A stretch of DNA of 23,780 bases from JAMQPK01 sp035937795 (lineage in GTDB: Bacteria > Acidobacteriota > Vicinamibacteria > Vicinamibacterales > JAMQPK01), in the NCBI GenBank assembly GCA_035937795.1, contig DASZHO010000050.1, positions 1 to 23,780 on the forward strand, written 5' to 3'. Shown in pieces: positions 6,927-11,446 of the stretch. The notes below the pieces were generated by a model, which saw nothing but the letters and a program-made list of their open reading frames with translations, had not been told where the DNA came from and ran no database searches. Numbering within the stretch: position 1 is the first letter of the stretch; the number at the start of each line of letters is the position of its first letter. Both the position numbers and the translations under genes were made by a program.

Positions 6927-8990
6927 TTACTTGGACGGTGTGGTGAGTTTTTTGTACTGCTCGATGAGCCGCGAGAGCTCCGCTTCCCGGACCGACTGTT
7001 CCTGGGCGAGCTTCTCCTGCTCCTTGCGCTGCTGCTCCGCTTCCTTTGCCAGCTTGTCGGACAATTCCTTCACCTTGGCGGCCTCGGCCTGTTGCTCCGT
7101 CCACCGCTTTCGATCGATCACGGCCTGTTCGGCCGCCTGTTTGTCCGCCAGCTTCTGTTCCACCTGCTGACGCTCGAGGTCGGCCTTGCGAGCGCGATTC
7201 AGCGCCTCCAGGTCCTTGGCCGCCTGCGCGGCCTCTCCTTGCGCGGCCGCGCGCGCCCGCTCTTGTTCCTGGCGCGCGAGCTCTGCGTCCTGCTTTTTCT
7301 GCTGGTCGGCGCGCTTCGCCTCGGCCACGGCCGCGAGGCGTGCCTGTTCCGCCTCCCGCTTGCGCTGCTGGTCGGCCTGCTTGCCCTCTACCGCGAGCTC
7401 TTCGCGCTGGGCCTTGTCGGACTTCTCGTTCGCCGCCGCGGCACTTCGATCGACAGCCGCGGGTTGCGCGACGACCGCAGCAGCTTGCGCTTTCCGCGCT
7501 TGCGTGCCGCTCGCCGGCGCGCGGACGGCGTCAGCAGCCGAAGCGCCGGCGGCCGGAGCCGCCACCTTGGCGACGGGGGCGACCGGCTGCGTCTGCTGCT
7601 CGGTCAACGGCGTTGTGAACGCAGGCGCGGGGGCCGGAGTCCGTTTCTCGTCGGTGTCGGGCAGAAATGGCTCCACCTCACCGGGTAAGGTCGGCGTCAC
7701 TCCCGGTGAATCGCGACGGATGATGTGGGGTGTGATCATCACCACCAGCTCGGTGTTGTTCTTCTGATATGCCTGGCTCTTGAACAGATAGCCCAGGATG
7801 GGAATGTCGCCGATCCCTGGAACCTTGCTCAGCGTCTGGTTCACCGTGTGATCCAGCAGCCCGGCGATCGCGAACGTCTGGCCGTCGCGAAGCTCGACCT
7901 GGGTCTCGGTGCGGCGCGTCGAGAGCGCGGGCACCCGGAATCCCTGGATCGTGACGGCGTTGGCGAAGTCGAGCGTGCTGACTTCGGGCGCCACCTTGAG
8001 CTGAATCATGTCGTCGCCGGTCACCGTCGGCGTGAATTTGAGGCGCACGCCGAACTCTTTGAACATGATCGTGATGCCTGCGGTCGCGCCGGTGCCCTGC
8101 AGAACGGGATACGGATACTCTCCACCTGCGAGAAAGCTCGCTTCCTTTCCGTCCTGTGTAATGAGGTTCGGCTCGGCGAGGCTCTCGAAGAGGCCCTTGG
8201 TCTTCAGCGCCTTGACGAGGGCGCCAATCTGCTTTTCGGTATTGAACGCGAACAGATTCAGGAAATCGCTGAACACCAGGCTTTGGTTGTTGGCGGAGGT
8301 GTCGAACGTCGGCGCCGGAAACTGCTGTGTCGTGCCGCGGGCGACCCAATTGCCGGCGCCATTCGCGCCAGTGAAAAACGAGACGCCGAGCTCCTGCACG
8401 GCGCTCCGGCCGACCTCCGCAAATCGCACCTTCAGCATGATCTGGTTGGTGGCGACACCTTCCTGCTGCCTGATCAGGTTCACCACGTTCTCGGGCTTGT
8501 CGACGTAGCCGACGGCCAGCGAGGAGGCGCGATCGACGATGTATTTGCTGGATACCACGCCAGAGAGCACGACATCCTTGCCGTTGCCGGTCACCGTGAT
8601 CGCCTCGCCGGGAAACAGCGTCCGGAACTGTTCGGCCAGCGGGCTCAGATCGCGGCGGACCGCCACGTCGTAGGTCTGGATCCGTCCGTTGTCTGCCCAT
8701 ATGAGGAGGGAGATCGTTCCGGGCGTCTTGCCGTGGACGAGCAGCTCGTACGGCGTCGTGACGAGGGCATCGGCAATGTCCGAAGTCGAAAGCGAGACGC
8801 GCGTGATCGGCCGATCGGTCCGGATGATGGCCGAGCGACCCACCAGCAGGGTCAACTGTTTGACGGAGGCGTCACCGACGGCGTTGTCCGCCCTCGCGGC
8901 GAGCTGGCGGGCCTGGGCCATCGGCGGCAGCACCATGATCACCAGCAGCAGGACGGCGACGGCTCGAGTCGTTCGACAGGTATTCATCAT
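6927..8990 (-). CDS. cpaC: Tad secretin CpaC (RcpA) with long C-terminal coiled-coil extension
   Basis: The protein has 687 residues. A signal peptide ends near AQA (about residue 27). Next come the pilus-secretin N-terminal domain (VKQLTLLVGRSAIIRT to about 115), a BON-like region (AITVTGNGKDVVLSGVV), and the secretin channel domain ending LVVMITPHIIRR at about residue 428. CpaC proteins usually stop soon after that point. Here another 258 residues follow: a Pro/Ala-rich linker (about 435-515) and a highly charged Ala/Gln/Lys/Glu heptad-like coiled coil (about 519-680). The outer-membrane ring lets the Flp fibre out. The start at 8990 (or 8987) has GGAG 5-8 nt upstream, overlapping the cpaB stop region. 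Confidence 0.94.
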   Translation of the reverse strand: MMNTCRTTRAVAVLLLVIMVLPPMAQARQLAARADNAVGDASVKQLTLLVGRSAIIRTDRPITRVSLSTSDIADALVTTPYELLVHGKTPGTISLLIWADNGRIQTYDVAVRRDLSPLAEQFRTLFPGEAITVTGNGKDVVLSGVVSSKYIVDRASSLAVGYVDKPENVVNLIRQQEGVATNQIMLKVRFAEVGRSAVQELGVSFFTGANGAGNWVARGTTQQFPAPTFDTSANNQSLVFSDFLNLFAFNTEKQIGALVKALKTKGLFESLAEPNLITQDGKEASFLAGGEYPYPVLQGTGATAGITIMFKEFGVRLKFTPTVTGDDMIQLKVAPEVSTLDFANAVTIQGFRVPALSTRRTETQVELRDGQTFAIAGLLDHTVNQTLSKVPGIGDIPILGYLFKSQAYQKNNTELVVMITPHIIRRDSPGVTPTLPGEVEPFLPDTDEKRTPAPAPAFTTPLTEQQTQPVAPVAKVAAPAAGASAADAVRAPASGTQARKAQAAAVVAQPAAVDRSAAAANEKSDKAQREELAVEGKQADQQRKREAEQARLAAVAEAKRADQQKKQDAELARQEQERARAAAQGEAAQAAKDLEALNRARKADLERQQVEQKLADKQAAEQAVIDRKRWTEQQAEAAKVKELSDKLAKEAEQQRKEQEKLAQEQSVREAELSRLIEQYKKLTTPSK

Positions 8991-8997
8991 CAGGCTC

Positions 8998-9828
8998 CTA
9001 TCCGACAACGACTTGCGTGCGCTTGTCGCCACGGATGATTTCGACGGTTGGAGGTGTGGGCGGCGGCGCAGGCTGACCGGGCGCCGCGCGGCGAACCACC
9101 GCGGCTCTCGGCTGAGCGATTCCCAGCAACACCCCGGGACGAATGCCGGCCGTCTCCGGAGACGCCGTGTCGAGCGGATTACGAAGCGCGAGTTGGATCT
9201 TGCCTTCGGTGCTGGCGAGCGTCAGCTTCTCGGCGTCCTCGGGCGTCACGAGCAGCGTCACGACGGTGACCTGCATCGGCTTGCCGTCGGGCGTGTCCTG
9301 CTCGAGCCGCGTGCCGGCCGCGAGCACCTCGACATTGGCCAGTACCACTTTTGTGGTGATGTCTTCCGCACGGTTGCTCGGATTCGCAGTGGCAACCACA
9401 TCGACGTGCGTGCCGGGCAGCACGTAGCCGGCGACGCCGATCACTTCGTTGACCCGTACCGACAGGGCCCGCTTGCCGGGCGGGATCATCGGCGGCAGCC
9501 CGCTGCCCGCTTCCTTCGATGCCAGCTTGGCGGGCAGAATCAGCTCGTGCTTGACGACCGATACGATCAATCCGCGGTCGACGATTGCCGCCGGATCTTC
9601 GAACGCGCCCTCCGGCACGGCGCTCGCCGGCCAGTCGATCGCGGCCAGATCGTCGCGCCGCAGCTGCCGGCCGAGCGACAGATCGGTCTTGGCCACGACA
9701 ACTTTTCTCGTCGGCACCGTGAGGGTCCTCACGGGCACGTTCTGCAGATAGTCGTACGTGGCGTACGCGAGGCCGCCTCCGGCGACCAGCGCGATCAGAA
9801 ACACGGTGAAGATACGCACGCGGGTCAT
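8998..9828 (-). CDS. cpaB: Flp pilus assembly protein CpaB (RcpC)
   Basis: The protein has 276 residues. An N-terminal signal/anchor (VRIFTVFLIALVAGGGLAYA) is followed by a SAF domain (about 40-105, VVVAKTDLSLGRQLRRDDLA) and the RcpC/CpaB domain (RALSVRVNEVIGVAGYVLPG and TVVTLLVTPEDAEKLTLAS). The C-terminus is Pro-rich (PGQPAPPPTPPTVEIIRG). CpaB is periplasmic and supports secretin assembly. ATG 9828 is preceded by GAGGA at 5-6 nt. It lies 14 nt after cpaA, and its stop is 7 nt before the cpaC start. Domain order and length are normal. Confidence 0.95.
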   Translation of the reverse strand: MTRVRIFTVFLIALVAGGGLAYATYDYLQNVPVRTLTVPTRKVVVAKTDLSLGRQLRRDDLAAIDWPASAVPEGAFEDPAAIVDRGLIVSVVKHELILPAKLASKEAGSGLPPMIPPGKRALSVRVNEVIGVAGYVLPGTHVDVVATANPSNRAEDITTKVVLANVEVLAAGTRLEQDTPDGKPMQVTVVTLLVTPEDAEKLTLASTEGKIQLALRNPLDTASPETAGIRPGVLLGIAQPRAAVVRRAAPGQPAPPPTPPTVEIIRGDKRTQVVVG

Positions 9829-9842
9829 AAAGTCCTCATTCC

Positions 9843-10334
9843 TTACATCAGTGCCGCTATCACGCAGCCGACGGCGATCGCGGGACCGTAGGGAAACCTG
9901 TTGTCCTCGCCGGGCCGTTCAATCGACGCCTTGGTTGCGGCGGGGCGTCCGCACAAGCGCGCGGTCGACTTCATCGTGCGCCACAGCCTGCCGCGCCAGC
10001 ACGCGATGCCCAGGGCCAGCACGCCTCCGGCAATCGCCATGAACACGAACGCGGGAACGATTCGTTGCGCGCCGACGACCGCGCCCGCGGCGGCGAACAG
10101 CTTCACGTCGCCGGCCCCCGTCCCGCCAAAAATGTAGCCGGGCAGCATCATCGCAAAGCCCAGCACGAATCCAATCACTGATGACTTCAAAGAGACGCCG
10201 CTCATGCCGGCACCGGCCAGCGCCATTCCCGCGATCGCGGTGGCGGCCGAGATTCCGTTCGGAATCCTGCGGCGCATCGAATCGACGACCGCGGCGCTCC
10301 CCAACCCCGCCGAGAGCGCGGCGACGACGATCAC
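9843..10334 (-). CDS. cpaA: Class III (Flp) prepilin peptidase CpaA/TadV
   Basis: The protein has about 163 residues and is an A24 aspartic protease of the inner membrane. The two catalytic aspartates are visible: D18 in VVDSMRRRIPN and D76 in the GxGD motif of FGGTGAGDVKLFAA. Five to six hydrophobic segments are present. It lacks the N-methyltransferase domain of PilD-type peptidases, as usual for Tad. The start is uncertain. GTG at 10334, just after the first Flp gene's stop, gives a sensible first helix; a TTG at about 10355 inside the pilin gene, with GGGGAA upstream, is an alternative. It should cleave both Flp pilins and the TadE-type proteins of this operon. Confidence 0.92.
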   Translation of the reverse strand: MIVVAALSAGLGSAAVVDSMRRRIPNGISAATAIAGMALAGAGMSGVSLKSSVIGFVLGFAMMLPGYIFGGTGAGDVKLFAAAGAVVGAQRIVPAFVFMAIAGGVLALGIACWRGRLWRTMKSTARLCGRPAATKASIERPGEDNRFPYGPAIAVGCVIAALM

Positions 10335-10335
10335 C

Positions 10336-10497
10336 TCAGAAGTTATTGGCAACGCTTCCCCACAGGACTCCGCCGATCTGATCGCCGAGCAGCTTGACCG
10401 CCGCCAGTACGAAAATCGCAATCAACGAGGCGAGCAGCCCGTATTCCAGGAGATCCTGGCCGTCTTCCCGCTTTGCCAGCCGGCGCACTGAGATCAT
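10336..10497 (-). CDS. flp: Flp/Fap-type pilin, 53 residues
   Basis: This small gene has good SD (GGAGAG about 6 nt upstream of ATG 10497). The product starts MISVRRLAKREDG, then QDLLEYGLLASLIAIFVLAA. That is the Flp pilin signature: cleavage after Gly13 leaves Glu at +5 and Tyr at +6 of the mature pilin, followed by one hydrophobic helix. The mature peptide is about 40 residues. It is the second pilin in the operon, separated from the first by a perfect hairpin, and its stop nearly abuts the cpaA start. The tail (DQIGGVLWGSVANNF) differs from the other pilin. Confidence 0.93.
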   Translation of the reverse strand: MISVRRLAKREDGQDLLEYGLLASLIAIFVLAAVKLLGDQIGGVLWGSVANNF

Positions 10498-10526
10498 GAG
10501 AGCTCTCCAGGCAAAATACGGTAGTC

Positions 10527-10557
10527 AAGCGGGCGTTGCGTCACGCAACGCCCGCTT
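10527..10557 (-). terminator. Perfect 14-bp hairpin between the two pilin genes
   Basis: AAGCGGGCGTTGCG (10527-10540) and its exact reverse complement (10544-10557) flank a 3-nt loop. It lies 11 nt after the stop of the first pilin gene and 29 nt before the second. In the transcribed (minus) direction there is no immediate U-tract; TATTTT follows about 8 nt later. It is therefore more likely a partial attenuator or an mRNA 3'-end stabiliser that raises the level of first-pilin transcript than a full terminator, since the rest of the operon lies downstream. That role is inference. Confidence 0.6.
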
Positions 10558-10568
10558 CGTGTGTGTGC

Positions 10569-10751
10569 TTACGAGGGAAGCGGAAGCGCCGCGACGATTC
10601 CCTTGAAGATCGCATCAACCTTCAGCCCGGCCGCCGTCACGGACGCCACGGCGACGATTGCAATCAACGCCACCAGCAGCGCGTACTCGAGCAGGTCCTG
10701 TCCTTCGTCATTCCGACGCAGCCAATTCACCAACAGCGCGATGCGAATCAT
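10569..10751 (-). CDS. flp: Flp/Fap-type pilin, 60 residues, first gene of the tad operon
   Basis: ATG 10751 has an excellent SD (AAGGAGG about 6 nt upstream). The product begins MIRIALLVNWLRRNDEG, then QDLLEYALLVALIAIVAVAS. Cleavage after Gly17 gives a mature pilin with Glu at +5 and Tyr at +6 and a single long hydrophobic helix, the hallmark of Flp pilins. Its first position after the predicted sigma-54-like promoter, its strong SD and the following hairpin suggest it is the major, highly expressed pilin; that is inference. The tail (GLKVDAIFKGIVAALPLPS) differs from the second pilin, while the processing-site region is nearly identical. Confidence 0.94.
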   Translation of the reverse strand: MIRIALLVNWLRRNDEGQDLLEYALLVALIAIVAVASVTAAGLKVDAIFKGIVAALPLPS

Positions 10752-10790
10752 GTGCTCCTCCTTGTGACGCGTCGCGACATGCAACGCAAT

Positions 10791-10814
10791 CGTTGTGATA
10801 CGCGGACCACAACG
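10791..10814. repeat. 7-bp inverted repeat overlapping the tad-side -12 element
   Basis: CGTTGTG (10791-10797) and CACAACG (10808-10814) are perfect inverted copies 10 bp apart. They span the predicted -12 element and start site of the tad operon. This could be an operator for a repressor, or chance in a sequence rich in CAACG. Confidence 0.35.
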
Positions 10815-10828
10815 CAACGGCCGTACCA
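10813..10828 (-). promoter_or_regulatory. Sigma-54-like promoter (-24/-12) for the tad operon
   Basis: On the minus strand the sequence reads TGGTACG-GCCG-TTGCG. The invariant GG (10827-10826) and GC (10815-10814) are exactly ten bases apart. Compared with the consensus TGGCACG-N4-TTGCW, only C-to-T in the first block and the last W differ. Transcription would start near 10802, giving a 51-nt leader before the first pilin's ATG. Sigma-54 control of pilin genes is known for type IV pili; applying it here is inference. Confidence 0.6.
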
Positions 10829-10937
10829 CCATCGCGCAGCACTGCTCCCAATTCGCGCGCAAGTGCGCGAACACGAGCGACATAGCAGCCGCCCGGTGCG
10901 CCGGAATTCATCGCCGCCGTGCGCGCGGTTTCACCGC

Positions 10938-10965
10938 GTTCGTACACGAAAGTTGGTGTACGAAC
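10938..10965. promoter_or_regulatory. Perfect inverted repeat, candidate shared enhancer-binding-protein site
   Basis: GTTCGTACAC (10938-10947) and GTGTACGAAC (10956-10965) are exact inverted copies with an 8-bp spacer. The centre is about 150 bp upstream of the predicted tad-operon start site and about 185 bp upstream of the predicted start of the divergent operon. That is the usual distance for activators of sigma-54 RNA polymerase. The binding protein is unknown and none is encoded in the window. Confidence 0.5.
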
Positions 10966-11110
10966 CACCGAGTTCGTCAGCGATCGCCGGTGCGATCGCG
11001 CGTACGCCCGGGATCAGTTTTCGTAAGTCGAATGACGCGATCGTCTGCGGCCGTCCGGGCCGCGCGGAGCCGATCGACGAAAACCTCCGTCAATGCGCGG
11101 CACATCCGAT

Positions 11111-11126
11111 CGGCACGGCGATTGCG
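11111..11126 (+). promoter_or_regulatory. Sigma-54-like promoter (-24/-12) for the 92-aa / PEGA-protein operon
   Basis: The plus strand reads CGGCACG-GCGA-TTGCG with GG at 11112-11113 and GC at 11124-11125, ten bases apart. Compared with TGGCACG-N4-TTGCW only the first and last positions differ. Transcription would start near 11137, 30 nt before ATG 11167, leaving room for the GAGG ribosome-binding site. Confidence 0.6.
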
Positions 11127-11166
11127 ATGGGATCTCTGTTTTCATTCAACAGACGCGAGGTGTGCT

Positions 11167-11445
11167 ATGTCGATGCCACGACGAATCCGCGATCTCGTCG
11201 GAGCCGCGTCGGCGCTGGCGGTTCTTGGAATCCTGTTGATTGCGCTGAACGAGCCGCTGCGGCAAAGCGTCCGCCAATTTTCGGGAAATATCGGCGACCT
11301 TCGATCGATTGGTCCGGTGTCCGCCCTGAGTGCCGCGGTCGCCGCCGCTTTTGGTCTCGTGAGAACCTTCGGCGCCGACAATACTTTGATGTCGGCCTTT
11401 CTTGTCGCCGCGGCGGTGCTGGTCATGTTGATGCTGAGAGTCTGA
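11167..11445 (+). CDS. Small membrane protein of unknown function (92 residues)
   Basis: The start ATG 11167 has GAGG about 7 nt upstream and follows a sigma-54-like promoter. The protein begins MSMPRRIRDLVG (basic, cytoplasmic) and has three hydrophobic stretches at about 10-28, 48-66 and 72-91, ending in LMLRV. The middle has a short polar stretch (RQSVRQFSGNIGDLRS). I do not recognise the family. It is followed after one base by the 994-residue PEGA protein gene, so the two are very likely co-translated and may work together in the membrane. Divergent, apparently matched promoters link it to the pilus operon. Confidence 0.75.
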   Translation: MSMPRRIRDLVGAASALAVLGILLIALNEPLRQSVRQFSGNIGDLRSIGPVSALSAAVAAAFGLVRTFGADNTLMSAFLVAAAVLVMLMLRV

Positions 11446-11446
11446 T

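Larger units (their letters stand above)
10752..11166. other. Non-coding divergent control region between the tad operon and the PEGA-protein operon
   Basis: About 415 bases without a credible gene on either strand. It holds two oppositely oriented sigma-54-like promoter cores, a perfect 10+10 bp inverted repeat between them, a 7+7 bp inverted repeat over the tad-side promoter, and two GCGATCGC octamers 12 bp apart (10980-10987 and 10992-10999). Readings that extend the plus-strand gene upstream into this region lack an SD and pilus- or membrane-like character, so they were not taken as coding. Confidence 0.7.

Noticed and set aside
10980..10999. Two GCGATCGC octamers as a repeat family like the cyanobacterial HIP1
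   Set aside because: Only two copies were noticed, in a region rich in CGATCG; expected by chance at this GC content.
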